This document shows positions 32,811 through 41,694 of a DNA stretch of 64,000 bases, piece after piece (position 1 is the first letter of the stretch; each line of letters starts with the position of its first letter). Both the position numbers and the translations under genes were made by a program. Origin of the DNA: Pseudanabaena sp. lw0831. Lineage in GTDB: Bacteria; Cyanobacteriota; Cyanobacteriia; Pseudanabaenales; Pseudanabaenaceae. The notes under the pieces were generated by a model, which worked only from the letters and a program-made list of their open reading frames with translations, had not been told where the DNA came from and made no database searches. Location: positions 1 to 64,000 of the forward strand of contig NZ_BBJB01000066.1 in NCBI RefSeq assembly GCF_016584665.1, read 5' to 3'.

Positions 32811-32840
32811 AAAAAGGAGCGCAAAGCGCTCCTTTTTTTA
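32808..32840. terminator. Hairpin at the radC stop
   Basis: TAAAAAAAGGAGCGC-aaa-GCGCTCCTTTTTTTA is a perfect palindrome that begins with the radC stop codon TAA. A T7 tract gives a classic rho-independent terminator. Confidence 0.9.
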
Positions 32841-32855
32841 TAGCGAAGGACTACA

Positions 32856-33314
32856 CTAGCGAGGAGTTCCTTGACGCATTGTGCCGCGATTTGATTGGCG
32901 TTGTTGTTTCATTTGCTCAAGTTGTTGTTGCTGAGCAGGAGTCAAGACATTCTTCATTTGCGCCTTGGTATCTTCTGCGATCGCCTTCATCTGTTGCTTT
33001 TGAGCATCAGTCAGATTCAGAGACTTGCGTACCCCCTTGCGATCGCCAGATTGACGTGCTTGTTCCATGATTGCGCGTTGCTCAGCAGTCAATACGCTTT
33101 GGTGACGAGCTTTTGCACTTTCGTGAATTGCCTTCATTTGTGTCTTTTGAGCTTCAGTCAAGTTCAACTGTTTGAGAGCATCTTGACGCTTCTGCATGTT
33201 TTCAGCGCGATTTGGATTGTTATTCTGTGCAGAGACAAGATTTGGAATTGTAACTGCTCCAACGGCTACGGTTACACAAGCGATCGCTAACAATTTTTTG
33301 ATATTACGAAACAT
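32856..33314 (-). CDS. Periplasmic LTxxQ-repeat (Spy/CpxP-like) protein
   Basis: The ATG at 33314 has a ribosome site (AAGGGGAAAATCAA before it) and opens a Sec signal peptide (KLLAIACVTVAVGAVTIPNL, cleavage near VSA-QNN). The mature part is strongly helical and carries four LTxxQ motifs (LTEAQKTQMKAI, LTAEQRAIMEQA, LTDAQKQQMKAI, LTPAQQQQLEQM). These motifs mark periplasmic chaperone or stress-sensor proteins of the Spy/CpxP group. Internal duplication of the 35-residue unit is clear. The tail is Gln/Arg-rich. A longer reading frame from 33389 is unlikely. Confidence 0.8.
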   Translation of the reverse strand: MFRNIKKLLAIACVTVAVGAVTIPNLVSAQNNNPNRAENMQKRQDALKQLNLTEAQKTQMKAIHESAKARHQSVLTAEQRAIMEQARQSGDRKGVRKSLNLTDAQKQQMKAIAEDTKAQMKNVLTPAQQQQLEQMKQQRQSNRGTMRQGTPR

Positions 33315-33420
33315 TTGATTTTCCCCTTTGTGAGAAGGCTTAATTATCTGTACGAGGGTTTTGACAAGCGCCACGATCAAAAGGTTCAAAACCCCAAATA
33401 ATTTTTTTTAATTAGCCTCA

Positions 33421-33445
33421 GTAGGGTGGGCAATGCCCACCTTAC
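33421..33445. repeat. GTAGGGTGGGC palindrome
   Basis: GTAGGGTGGGC-aat-GCCCACCTTAC (one mismatch). It follows the gene at 33480 and precedes the LTxxQ gene, with a second palindrome right beside it. Confidence 0.6.
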
Positions 33446-33449
33446 TTGC

Positions 33450-33474
33450 TAGATTTGGGCGCAGCCCAAATCTA
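33450..33474. terminator. TAGATTTGGGC palindrome after the coiled-coil gene
   Basis: TAGATTTGGGC-gca-GCCCAAATCTA is perfect and is followed on the minus strand by the LTxxQ gene; in that orientation it ends the coiled-coil gene. Confidence 0.65.
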
Positions 33475-33479
33475 ATTTT

Positions 33480-33902
33480 TTAGCTGGCACAGCTTCTCAA
33501 AATCACACCGATAATGATGCCGATCCCGACAAAACGGACGATTTGCCAGAAAGGTTCACGAAAACTACTCCAAGAAAGTAGACGACTTTCAAGATCGGCT
33601 TCGATTTGTTCAAGTTGCTCGCCTACTTCTTCTAATTGTTTGAGTAATTCTTCTTTATGGAGGCTTGATCGCTCATTGCGAGAATTAGGCTTACGGCGAA
33701 TTTTTTGATTTTTGTTCTTGTCAGAGCGATCGCTAGAAACATCTTGAAGTTGCTCTCTAATTTGTTCTTTTTGCGTTTGCAGTTCATTCTGCTTGAGCGA
33801 ATCACGCTGAACTTGAAGGAAACGCTGTTCGATTTCTTCTAATAGCCCTTTAGTTTCTTGGAGTTGAGCTTCTATATCGCTCCAATCAGAAATTTCTGTC
33901 AC
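33480..33902 (-). CDS. Coiled-coil protein with C-terminal membrane anchor
   Basis: 140 residues. The first 110 are heptad-rich (QLQETKGLLEEIEQRFLQVQ; KEELLKQLEEVGEQLEQIEA) interrupted by a basic linker (KNKNQKIRRKPNSRNERSS). The last 20 form a hydrophobic helix (IVRFVGIGIIIGVILRSCAS), consistent with tail anchoring. No enzyme motif. A structural or tethering role is possible but is inference. Confidence 0.6.
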   Translation of the reverse strand: MTEISDWSDIEAQLQETKGLLEEIEQRFLQVQRDSLKQNELQTQKEQIREQLQDVSSDRSDKNKNQKIRRKPNSRNERSSLHKEELLKQLEEVGEQLEQIEADLESRLLSWSSFREPFWQIVRFVGIGIIIGVILRSCAS

Positions 33903-33933
33903 AGCATCAATCTAAATAAGTGGAATTTGATGA

Positions 33934-34037
33934 CGAGTAGCTAAGCAATTAAATATAAAACCAAAAAACTGTACCGCCCGCCACGCAGGCGGTACAGTTT
34001 TTGGATTTGGTTTTTTAATTATGCCAAGGTACTTATA
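33934..34037. mobile_element. MITE with ACCGCC hairpin
   Basis: The termini are AGTAGCTAAGCAATTAAA on the left and TTTAATTATGCCAAGGTACT on the right (imperfect inverse). The core is CTGTACCGCC / GGCGGTACAG inside AAAACC. It is the second copy of the family seen at 5777-5883 and lies in the 200-bp gap between the kinase gene and the coiled-coil gene. Confidence 0.75.
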
Positions 34038-34066
34038 AATGAATTTTACCGTGATTGTAGCGATCG

Positions 34067-34123
34067 CCCATATGTCTATAAAAAATACGTTGAGAAGCAA
34101 CGTATTTTTTATAGACATATGGG
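34067..34123. terminator. CCCATATG hairpin at the kinase stop
   Basis: CCCATATGTCTATAAAAAAT, then ACGTT-gagaagc-AACGT and the complement. The kinase stop codon (TAA, 34111-34109) lies inside the right arm, so the last three codons of the gene are part of the stem. Confidence 0.75.
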
Positions 34124-35677
34124 TTTGGTGCGATTAGCCGCGACCCAACCTGCGATCGGGGCAGAAATTTGGAGCCAGCCTTGATTCTCGCTCTGCACAG
34201 TAATTTGTGTGCCATTGTCCAGCTTACCAACGATCGCAAAATCTACCCCCGCACCCTGACGGACATTAATCGGCGGATTGGGATCAGAAATTAAGCGTTT
34301 GGTATAGTCACAAGAATTAGGCTTTTGAGAAATACGAGTTTGAAAATCCCGAATGTATTCTAGATTTCGCTGTTCTGTCGGGGTTAGCAGCCCCTCAGGA
34401 AACTTGTCAGGCTCATAGATTGCTTTATACCAAGGTTGCATATTGAAATATGACTGCAATTCAGGATCTTTAAAACGGCGACCATAACGGGCAAACACTT
34501 CATTACGCATGACATCTAGCTCAATAGCACTTTTGTTAGCTACATCGCTATCAGAGATCGCACGTTCTGATAAGAATAAATATTTGGCACTGGATGGTCG
34601 GAACCACATGACAATACCCATAACCGCGATCGCCGATACGATCCCCACCGCGATCATCACCAAACGATTTTTATGACTAAATTGCAGATGATCCATTGCC
34701 GAGATTTTTGAGGAAACCGTTGTGGCAACATCATCATTTGGATTAAAAGCTGAGACTAACCCTTGAAAATTAGTCTGCACCGTCGTAGATAAAAGTGAGG
34801 GCGCGATCGGCGATGCTAACTTTCGTAAATCTGTCAGTACGGCTTCGGCAGACTGATAGCGATCGCGAAAGTCATATTTGACTAACTTATCGATGATCAT
34901 CGCCAATTCATCGCTGACATTAGCGCGATATTTTAAAGCTGCATGATCAGGAGATTTGCGCCAAGCTAATTCGCCTGTTTCGAGATTTTCAGATAATAAG
35001 TTTGGGGCAACTCCAGTCAACCCTTGCACTGCGATCGCCCCAACAGCATAAAGATCGCTACAGGGTCTAGGCTTGCCGATCGCTTGCTCATTGGGCATAT
35101 AACCATCTGTACCGATGGCAACCGTAGATCCAATATTGGAAGCAACCGCCGTTCCCACTTGCTTCACAGCCCCAAAATCGATCAGTACTAATTTGCCATC
35201 AGTGCGCCGACGCATCAGGTTAGCGGGTTTAATATCCCGATGGATAGCGCCCTGTTGATGTACAAAAACGAGGGTTTCTAGTACATCGATCAAAAATGCG
35301 ATCGCTTGAGCTTCATTCATCCGCCCTACTGGATAGCCATCAGCAGATCGCTCAATAGAGATGACTTCTTTAGTAAGCTCATAGCCATCGATCAGCTCTT
35401 GCACCAAATAAAACTGATGATCTTCTTCAAAATGAGCTAACAAACGAGGAATGCGATCGTGACTACCAAGTTTATGTAAAACCCTTGCCTCAGTCTCAAA
35501 TAAACGACTAGCAATTTCCAATACAAAAGTATCGCTAGAAGTAGGCTGGAGTCTCTTGACCACACATTTATGGTGGTCTGGCAACTGCAAGTCTTCAGCT
35601 ACAAAAGTCTGTCCAAAGCCCCCGCTTCCGAGGTTTTGGATGACTCTATATCTCCCACTAATCACTTTGCCAATCAT
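34109..35677 (-). CDS. Ser/Thr protein kinase with YARHG and SH3-like domains
   Basis: The ATG at 35677 (MIGKVISGRYRVIQNLGSGG) is the usual cyanobacterial kinase start. The kinase domain (residues 1-265) has GSGGFGQTFVAED, the Lys in VVKRLQP, HRDIKPANLM and DFGAV, so it should be active. A transmembrane helix near residue 335-355 (LVMIAVGIVSAIAVMGIVMW) is followed by a periplasmic YARHG domain (MRNEVFARYGRRFKDPELQ) and an SH3-like segment (VRQGAGVDFAIVGKLDNGTQ). It probably phosphorylates unidentified proteins in response to envelope conditions. It lies beside the GAF/HPt-like gene in the same direction. Confidence 0.92.
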   Translation of the reverse strand: MIGKVISGRYRVIQNLGSGGFGQTFVAEDLQLPDHHKCVVKRLQPTSSDTFVLEIASRLFETEARVLHKLGSHDRIPRLLAHFEEDHQFYLVQELIDGYELTKEVISIERSADGYPVGRMNEAQAIAFLIDVLETLVFVHQQGAIHRDIKPANLMRRRTDGKLVLIDFGAVKQVGTAVASNIGSTVAIGTDGYMPNEQAIGKPRPCSDLYAVGAIAVQGLTGVAPNLLSENLETGELAWRKSPDHAALKYRANVSDELAMIIDKLVKYDFRDRYQSAEAVLTDLRKLASPIAPSLLSTTVQTNFQGLVSAFNPNDDVATTVSSKISAMDHLQFSHKNRLVMIAVGIVSAIAVMGIVMWFRPSSAKYLFLSERAISDSDVANKSAIELDVMRNEVFARYGRRFKDPELQSYFNMQPWYKAIYEPDKFPEGLLTPTEQRNLEYIRDFQTRISQKPNSCDYTKRLISDPNPPINVRQGAGVDFAIVGKLDNGTQITVQSENQGWLQISAPIAGWVAANRTKPICL

Positions 35678-35694
35678 GTGCAGGTAGACCAATT

Positions 35695-35727
35695 AAAGTA
35701 GAGGAGCGCAACGCACTCATCTACTTT
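35695..35727. terminator. Hairpin overlapping the stop of the GAF gene
   Basis: AAAGTAGAgGAGcGC...GCaCTCaTCTACTTT, imperfect stem. The stop TAA of the minus-strand GAF gene (35728-35726) overlaps its right end. Confidence 0.6.
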
Positions 35728-37732
35728 ATAACGCATAGCGCGATCGCGATATGCGTAATGCATCAGTTGCTCTCTGCGCCTCGATCGCTACCTGCGATAA
35801 GCAAGCATAAATTAACACGACATAATTCGCCCTTATCGCCAATTCAAGTTGACGACATTGATATGAAAGTGTCAATGCGCCGATATAGTCGCTGCTTGAG
35901 CGTAATGTATTTAAGGCTTGTAATAGTTTTGCACGATCATCAACAGCCAGCGCCCTATCGATGGCTTGGACTAGCTGAGGTGTCTCTTCTAAATACGAGT
36001 CAATCACATTTAACAAAAATTCAGTTGCTTTAAGATCGTTACCCGCAATCTCCAAAATCGTTTCCATGAACTGCGGTTCGATTGCAGGCTCTTCATCTTC
36101 TTCATTATTGTTATGCGCAAAATCTATAGTTGTATCGAAACCAGTCTGAGACTCATCCATCGACTCAACTTCAGACTCATTGCTTTCTGGATCTATGGCT
36201 TCTTGTCGATCAAGTTCTGGAGCAACTATTTCTGTCTCCATTGATTGTGTCTCGGACAGATAAGCAACCTCGCTAGAGTCTGGCTCCAACTCTTCAAATG
36301 CACAAGACTCTGATTCTTCTATCTCGGCTAATTCTGGAGCGATCATCTCTTGCTCAGGTTCTTGTGATTCTATATCTTCATCCTCAGATGATTCTAATTC
36401 GCTTTTTTTAGATGCAGAACTTTCAGCCTCAGACGATTCTAATATCATTGTCTCTGGAAGAATCACCTCCGTCTCAGCTACAGAAGTCTCTACTGGTTTA
36501 TCTTGGTCTGATTCGTCTGGTGTAGATGCAATGTCTGAAATCACTTTAAGATTATCAGGCATAATCACATAGGATATGTCATCTCGCGTGAAATTTATCG
36601 CTGGCTCAGCTGATCTAACTTCCTCATCTGACTCCACATCTTCATCTAAGATTGGAGATATAGAATCTGGAACTAAAAAGAGTGGAGGCAATCCATTCTG
36701 AGAGATGGAGTCATCTTTAAAGTTAGTAATTTCGTCGGTATTACTAACTATTGTTTCTAATTCACTCTCTTCTGTATCTGTATCTTTCTCGTTCTGACTG
36801 ACCTCTAAATCATCAGGCTCTAAATCTCTGTTTAAAACATTATTTTCCTGCTCTTCAACTACATTTTGATTGATTGCCGTGATGATTTGCTCATCAATAG
36901 TAGACTCAGTGAGCTTCTCAGTATTTTGTGTGATCTCAGATTCAACAGATGACTTAGCCGCTTTCTCGGCGAGTTCTGCAACTGTTTTTTGTAAATTATC
37001 TAATTCACTCTGTAAAGTTTGCAAATCATCAGTTAAATCTTGAGATTGTTGGCGTAAATTAGTTAAGGAAATGGCAATGCCGATCTGTGCTGCAATCAAC
37101 GATAGAGAGGTGCGATCGCTCTCTGCCCAACTGTGATATACACTCCCATGAAAAGCAACTAGAGTTCCCCAAACATCTTGTCCTGCATAGATCTTATTTG
37201 CGGCATAGGATGAAATGCCAATCTGTTCGAGTAGCGTCATGATATGGGATGACAGGCTAGAAGTCCGAATACTGTCAATGGTCTGAGCAGAATATTCTGG
37301 ATCGGTAGACTCGATCATGTGCCGAGCCAGTGAAAGCTGTCTTTCGGGCATATCAGCAAGAGATGTCACCCCTGAGGCGATCGCATCGGTAGCAAACTCA
37401 CCCCGTCCATCAGGATGGCAGCGAAAAATTGCGACGCGATCCACTTGTAGTAATTTCTGGGCTACTTGCACAGCTATTTGTAAAACTAGCTCTAAAGATG
37501 GCGATCTCTGAATTGCCTCAGCAAGCTGGGCAAGTGCTTTTTCCCTAGCAATAATATTGCTAAAAATATCCGTCTGTGTGTCTGATGACTGTGCTGTTAT
37601 CAGCTTTTCATATCGCTCTTCCCAACTAATTTGGTGGACGCGCTCCTGCTGCACCAAAATAGCTTTGAGGTGTTCATAGGCAGCGCGATCGCGGCATAGG
37701 TAGCGGACTTGATCTAAGAGGGTAGAATCCAT
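35726..37732 (-). CDS. GAF protein with long acidic linker and HPt-like domain lacking His
   Basis: 668 residues. A GAF domain (about 65-230: AQKLLQVDRVAIFRCHPDGR) leads into a coiled coil and an acidic, Glu/Ser-rich linker of some 300 residues (SSEAESSASKKSELESSEDE is typical). The last 120 residues have the HPt four-helix pattern: ETILEIAGNDLKATEFLLNV, LLQALNTLRSSSDYIGALTL. In HPt domains this reads A-H-T-L-K-S-S-S; here the phospho-acceptor His is Asn (residue about 608). The domain should bind but not transfer phosphate. Confidence 0.75.
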   Translation of the reverse strand: MDSTLLDQVRYLCRDRAAYEHLKAILVQQERVHQISWEERYEKLITAQSSDTQTDIFSNIIAREKALAQLAEAIQRSPSLELVLQIAVQVAQKLLQVDRVAIFRCHPDGRGEFATDAIASGVTSLADMPERQLSLARHMIESTDPEYSAQTIDSIRTSSLSSHIMTLLEQIGISSYAANKIYAGQDVWGTLVAFHGSVYHSWAESDRTSLSLIAAQIGIAISLTNLRQQSQDLTDDLQTLQSELDNLQKTVAELAEKAAKSSVESEITQNTEKLTESTIDEQIITAINQNVVEEQENNVLNRDLEPDDLEVSQNEKDTDTEESELETIVSNTDEITNFKDDSISQNGLPPLFLVPDSISPILDEDVESDEEVRSAEPAINFTRDDISYVIMPDNLKVISDIASTPDESDQDKPVETSVAETEVILPETMILESSEAESSASKKSELESSEDEDIESQEPEQEMIAPELAEIEESESCAFEELEPDSSEVAYLSETQSMETEIVAPELDRQEAIDPESNESEVESMDESQTGFDTTIDFAHNNNEEDEEPAIEPQFMETILEIAGNDLKATEFLLNVIDSYLEETPQLVQAIDRALAVDDRAKLLQALNTLRSSSDYIGALTLSYQCRQLELAIRANYVVLIYACLSQVAIEAQRATDALRISRSRYAL

Positions 37733-37864
37733 GGGTAAGAACGACTATCCCCGAATATTTTCTAGCTTTGCTTAGATAGGGGTTTACTCTATCTAGACCA
37801 TGGATTTTAGCGGACTTGTTTTGGCGATCGCATGAGACACAAAGCGTAACTTTAGGCGCAACTT

Positions 37865-37913
37865 TTGTTTTTACCATGAGAGTTCGCGATGCGAACCCTC
37901 ATGGTAAAAACAA
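37865..37913. repeat. TTGTTTTTACCATGAG hairpin
   Basis: TTGTTTTTACCATGAG-a-GTTCGC / GCGAAC-c-CTCATGGTAAAAACAA, one bulge pair. One of three hairpins in the 495-bp gene-free stretch 37733-38227 between divergent genes. Confidence 0.7.
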
Positions 37914-37986
37914 GTTAAGATCGTTATTGAACTATAAATAATTTGGAAAAGCCTTGTTTTGTAGTTGTCGCCAAGCGTTTGGACAT

Positions 37987-38043
37987 AAAACCCAAAAGAC
38001 GAGTGGCGGCGCTTCACGCCGCCACTCGTCTTTTTCGGGTTTT
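37987..38043. repeat. AAAACCC hairpin
   Basis: AAAACCCAAAAGACGAGTGG, then CGGCGcttcaCGCCG and the complement (one mismatch near the outer end). It lies between divergently oriented genes, so terminator function is doubtful. Confidence 0.75.
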
Positions 38044-38073
38044 GTTTTGCCCTAACTCAGATGGTGAAAGCTA

Positions 38074-38178
38074 TAAGTAGCTAGGCACAATTAAATATAA
38101 AACCCCAAAATCTGTACCGCCCGCGCAGCGGGCGGTACAGATTTTGGGTCTGTTTTTTTAATTATGCCGAGGTAATTA
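38074..38178. mobile_element. MITE with ACCGCC hairpin
   Basis: Left terminus TAAGTAGCTAGGCACAATTA, right TTTAATTATGCCGAGGTAAT (about 80% inverse). The core CTGTACCGCCCGC-GCAGC-GGGCGGTACAG is flanked by AAAACCCC/GGGTxxGTTTT. Third copy of the family. Confidence 0.8.
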
Positions 38179-38227
38179 CAAGCCCTTTCCAAATTATTTA
38201 TAGATAAACCAAAGTAAATTAAAAAAT

Positions 38228-38878
38228 ATGGCACGCTATACCCTTGCCCAGAGTCCTGAAGTTGTCTTGACCGTTGCCGGCAAAGATTCGCCAAAAGCAC
38301 GAGAAAAGGCGATGGCAGAGCTAATGGAACTAATGGACTCAGGCAAACTCGATACCGATCTTGCCGATGGCTTTAGTCCCGATCAATTTATAGAAGTGAG
38401 AGAACTTTCCATGTCTGAAGATCGTGAAGATCCAATTACCCAAGCCGTGCAAGTCTTAAACAACCTCGCAACGTTAAAAATCAAAGTCCAAGAGTTACGC
38501 TCTGACGCGATGCAGGTGCGATCGCAAATCGATATTTTGTTTACCGACGAGATTGTATCGGAGGAGCAAATTAACAGTATTAAGGAAGGTTTTAAAACTC
38601 TCAAAAGTTTTGCCCAACTTAATATGAAATTTCTCGATGCGCGATCGCAAGCTGAAAATGCGCGTCAAGTCCTTGATGAAGCTCTCAAATCTCCCAATTC
38701 AGAAGTTAAAACTCCTGTGGAAAGTGTAACTAGTAATGAGGTCGAGACTGTTGAAGTTACTAATGTTGTTTCAGAACCAGTTGAAGTTGTAACTAGTACT
38801 GATGGGGAAGAGCCTGTAATCACTATTGAGGATGCTATCGTGGAAGTCCCTGTGAGTAAGTCTACCAAAAAGAAATAA
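38228..38878 (+). CDS. Conserved hypothetical protein
   Basis: 216 residues. The N-terminus (MARYTLAQSPEVVLTVAGKD) and the central helices (ITQAVQVLNNLATLKIKVQE, LRSDAMQVRSQIDILFTDEI) have no named domain but look like a cytosolic helical protein. The last 60 residues are a Val/Glu/Thr-rich low-complexity tail ending in KSTKKK. It lies alone and is followed by a strong hairpin. Function unknown. Confidence 0.6.
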   Translation: MARYTLAQSPEVVLTVAGKDSPKAREKAMAELMELMDSGKLDTDLADGFSPDQFIEVRELSMSEDREDPITQAVQVLNNLATLKIKVQELRSDAMQVRSQIDILFTDEIVSEEQINSIKEGFKTLKSFAQLNMKFLDARSQAENARQVLDEALKSPNSEVKTPVESVTSNEVETVEVTNVVSEPVEVVTSTDGEEPVITIEDAIVEVPVSKSTKKK

Positions 38879-38915
38879 CGCAAAAAGGCAACGCTTAGCG
38901 TTGCCTTTTTGCGTT
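38877..38915. terminator. Hairpin after the hypothetical gene
   Basis: AACGCAAAAAGGCAACGC-tta-GCGTTGCCTTTTTGCGTT, perfect 18-bp stem. Its first two bases are the end of the TAA stop. Confidence 0.85.
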
Positions 38916-38961
38916 TTCGGTGAAGTTAAAATTAAATCTATAACCACTACTTCTGAAAATT

Positions 38962-39564
38962 ATGGTTGCTTTACCCGATCGCTTGTTAATGACCTACGAA
39001 GAATATCTCGCTTGGGAATCGACCCAAGAAATGCGCCATGAGTTTTGTAATGGTGAAGTTATAGCGATGGCTGGCGGCACTCGTGACCACAATCGAGTTT
39101 CCCTTAACTTTTCTAAAATTTTAGACAACACTCTCGCCGATCGCCCCTGTGAAGTCTACATCGCTGATGTCAAAGTCCAGACTCAGCCAAAACGCAAATA
39201 CTTTTATCCTGATGTCGTAGTTACTTGTGATGAACGCGATCGCAATGATGCTCTAGTGGTTGCGTATCCTTGTTTGCTGATCGAAGTTCTTTCCCCATCG
39301 ACCGAAGCCTATGAATCTCTTTCAGAGACGCTACGCGAACGCGGATTCAAGTTTTCGCAATACCGCAAGTTTGAGACTTTGAAAGAATATGTATTAGTCC
39401 AAGTTGATCAGCCAATTGTGGAAGTATTTCAACGAAATGATCAGGGGCAATGGGTATTTTTTGAATATGGTTTTAGCGATCGCCTATTCCTCAAATCCGT
39501 AAATGTCGAAATAACTATTAGCGATCTGTATCGACAAATTCAATTTGAGCAAAAAAACGAATAA
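38962..39564 (+). CDS. Uma2-family (DUF820) putative restriction endonuclease
   Basis: The 200-residue protein follows the Uma2 pattern: MTYEEYLAWESTQEMRHEFC, NGEVIAMAGGT, then DVKVQTQPKRKYFYPDVVVT and PCLLIEVLSPSTEAYE. The PD-(D/E)xK nuclease core is the Asp of FYPDVVV and E-x-L of LLIEVLS. Uma2 genes are plentiful in cyanobacteria; the biological role is unknown. It converges on lptF over a shared hairpin. Confidence 0.85.
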   Translation: MVALPDRLLMTYEEYLAWESTQEMRHEFCNGEVIAMAGGTRDHNRVSLNFSKILDNTLADRPCEVYIADVKVQTQPKRKYFYPDVVVTCDERDRNDALVVAYPCLLIEVLSPSTEAYESLSETLRERGFKFSQYRKFETLKEYVLVQVDQPIVEVFQRNDQGQWVFFEYGFSDRLFLKSVNVEITISDLYRQIQFEQKNE

Positions 39565-39590
39565 AGGTGGCGCTATGCGCCACCTTTATT
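39560..39590. terminator. Bidirectional hairpin between Uma2 and lptF
   Basis: AATAAAGGTGGCGC-tat-GCGCCACCTTTATT, perfect. The Uma2 stop codon TAA (39562-39564) lies in its left arm. Confidence 0.8.
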
Positions 39591-39591
39591 T

Positions 39592-40779
39592 TTATGTAAC
39601 TCGGGTGAGGATAATCACTCCAGCCGTAACACCAATTAAATTAGGCAACCATGCGGCAGCGAATGGGGAAAGAAATTCAACTTGTCCGAGAGCGCCACAA
39701 ATAAATAACAGCAAATAATAACCAAAAATAATTAACACACTCAATCCAAAACCGATCGCTGCACCAGTACGCTGAGGACGCATTCCTAAAGATGCTCCAA
39801 CGAGCGCAAAGACTACACAAATAAATGGGAGGGCATATTTTTGTTCAAGCCTTACTTCTAGCTTGCGGATTTCTTTGGTATTGCCAGACTGCTTGAGCAA
39901 GTCAATATTGCGACGAATATCGCCGATATTCATTTCTTCAGCACTGCGTTGCTCTTGAGCGACATCAAGGGGAGCGCGAGGCAATTGCAGATTTTGATCG
40001 TCAAAGCGGAGAATGCTCCGGTAATTGCCATCTGGCCCCACCAGATAGGTCGTACCTTGGCTAAACCTCCAGACATTTTGCTCAGGAATCCAGACAGCAG
40101 ACTCGGCAGCAAGAATTTGCTGAAGCTGTCCTTGAGAAAAGTCCAAAACCGTTAAGCCACGCATCTGTTTGCCATCAAAGCTCCGCGCATAGAAACTCCG
40201 AACTAAGCCTTGTTTGGTGGTGCCATCTTCTTGGGGTACTTCACCGTATTGCTGATAAAAAATATCTTGGCTTTTAAACTGCACATTTTCTTGATTTAGC
40301 GCCGCTCGCAATGTACTGCGCGATTGCCAGTTTGCCGCAGGAACGATCGCTTCATTAAATACATAGGTCATGCCCGTGACAAATAGACTCAACACTAGCG
40401 CAGGTGCAACTAAACGGTAAGCACTTACCCCACAACTCCGTAAAGCCGTTGTTTCTCCATCGCCAGACATGCGGCTGTAGGATAGCAATGTCGCTAGCAA
40501 CATTGACATCGGGAATGAATACACCATGAAGCCTGGAATCTGGTAGCCAAAAATCTGAAACGCTGTTAAAACGCTTAATCCCGCATCAGTAATCAGGCGA
40601 ATCAATTCAAATAGGGAGCCAATCGCTAAAATTACAGAGGAAAATGCACCTACCCCAAACAAAAATGGGGTCAACATTTGCGTGAATAAATAGCGATCCA
40701 TGATCGACAATCTTGGTAGCCATCCTAGCGACACGTTTGTAACTTTTTTCCTTGGGTGAGTCGTTTGTAAGGTTGCCAT
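39592..40779 (-). CDS. LptF/LptG-family lipopolysaccharide export permease
   Basis: 395 residues. Six transmembrane helices in two groups of three flank a large periplasmic beta-jellyroll (residues about 125-275), the YjgP/YjgQ arrangement. Characteristic: MDRYLFTQMLTPFLFGVGAF at the N-terminus, PGFMVYSFPMSMLLATLLSY near residue 80 and PQRTGAAIGFGLSVLIIFGY near the C-terminus. It forms the transmembrane part of the LPS ABC exporter with LptB. Only one such permease is here, so a homodimer or a distant partner is needed. It follows lptB after a hairpin. Confidence 0.88.
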   Translation of the reverse strand: MATLQTTHPRKKVTNVSLGWLPRLSIMDRYLFTQMLTPFLFGVGAFSSVILAIGSLFELIRLITDAGLSVLTAFQIFGYQIPGFMVYSFPMSMLLATLLSYSRMSGDGETTALRSCGVSAYRLVAPALVLSLFVTGMTYVFNEAIVPAANWQSRSTLRAALNQENVQFKSQDIFYQQYGEVPQEDGTTKQGLVRSFYARSFDGKQMRGLTVLDFSQGQLQQILAAESAVWIPEQNVWRFSQGTTYLVGPDGNYRSILRFDDQNLQLPRAPLDVAQEQRSAEEMNIGDIRRNIDLLKQSGNTKEIRKLEVRLEQKYALPFICVVFALVGASLGMRPQRTGAAIGFGLSVLIIFGYYLLLFICGALGQVEFLSPFAAAWLPNLIGVTAGVIILTRVT

Positions 40780-40818
40780 TTCCTTTATCGAGATTACAGG
40801 TTTTTGGAGTATTCATCA

Positions 40819-40877
40819 AAACCAATTTTTTAGGATCTGCTTTGCCTAAGGTAGGGCAAATCCTAAAATTAGTTTTG
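40819..40877. repeat. Imperfect AAAACCAATTTT hairpin
   Basis: AAAACcAATTTTtTAGGATcTGC pairs imperfectly with GCAAATCCTAAAATTaGTTTT. It lies between lptB and lptF, six bases before the lptB stop. Confidence 0.55.
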
Positions 40878-40882
40878 GCGGG

Positions 40883-41611
40883 TCAAAAATGAAACTTTTC
40901 GCCGAGATAATATTTACGGACATCAGGATCGTCAGCTAATTCTCTGCTAGAACCATCAGCAAAAACTTCACCTTCACGCATGATATAAGCGCGATCGGTG
41001 ATGTTTAAGGTTTCGCGGACATTATGGTCGGTGATTAACACACCCATATTGCGATCGCGTAAGTTTTTGATGATGGTCTGAATTTCGCCAACAGCGATCG
41101 GATCGATACCCGCAAATGGTTCATCTAGCAAGATAAACTTGGGGCCTTCTAGCCCAACCGCCAGTGCTCTGGCGATTTCAGTACGGCGACGCTCTCCCCC
41201 CGACACTTGGATTCCCATCGTATCAGCAATCTTAGTCAGGCGAAACTCCTCTAACAAAGTGCGGAGTCGATGAATCTGTAATTGCTTTGGGACATTGGTT
41301 TGTTGCATCACCAATAACAGATTATCGCGCACCGATAACTGTCGAAAAATGGTGGCTTCTTGGGCAAGATATGCCATACCCATACGCGCTCGTTTATGAA
41401 TTGGCAAGCTGGTAATGTCTTGTTTATCGAGCCAGACGCTACCGCTATCAGGCTGAATCAGTCCTGTTGCCATATAAAACGAAGTGGTCTTGCCAGCGCC
41501 ATTCGGTCCCAGCAGTCCAACAATTTCCCCCTGCTTAACCGTGAGGCTCACTTGTTGAACGACTTGCCTGCCACTGTAGTTTTTACTAACGTTGTCGAGG
41601 GAGATTTGCAT
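40883..41611 (-). CDS. lptB: LPS export ABC transporter ATP-binding protein LptB
   Basis: The 242-residue ABC ATPase has Walker A GPNGAGKTTSFYMATGL, signature SGGERRRTEIARAL, Walker B FILLDEPFAGIDPIAVGE and the switch His in LITDHNVRETL. The pattern GGERRR and DEPFAGIDPIAV is specific to LptB. It powers LPS extraction from the inner membrane with the LptF/G-type permease encoded next to it. Confidence 0.95.
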   Translation of the reverse strand: MQISLDNVSKNYSGRQVVQQVSLTVKQGEIVGLLGPNGAGKTTSFYMATGLIQPDSGSVWLDKQDITSLPIHKRARMGMAYLAQEATIFRQLSVRDNLLLVMQQTNVPKQLQIHRLRTLLEEFRLTKIADTMGIQVSGGERRRTEIARALAVGLEGPKFILLDEPFAGIDPIAVGEIQTIIKNLRDRNMGVLITDHNVRETLNITDRAYIMREGEVFADGSSRELADDPDVRKYYLGEKFHF

Positions 41612-41694
41612 TACTCAATTTGGTTTGGAAATTTGGAAATGTAACACTGAACTTAGTCATGGCAAAGCATTTTTTGTAGCTTTATACATCAACA

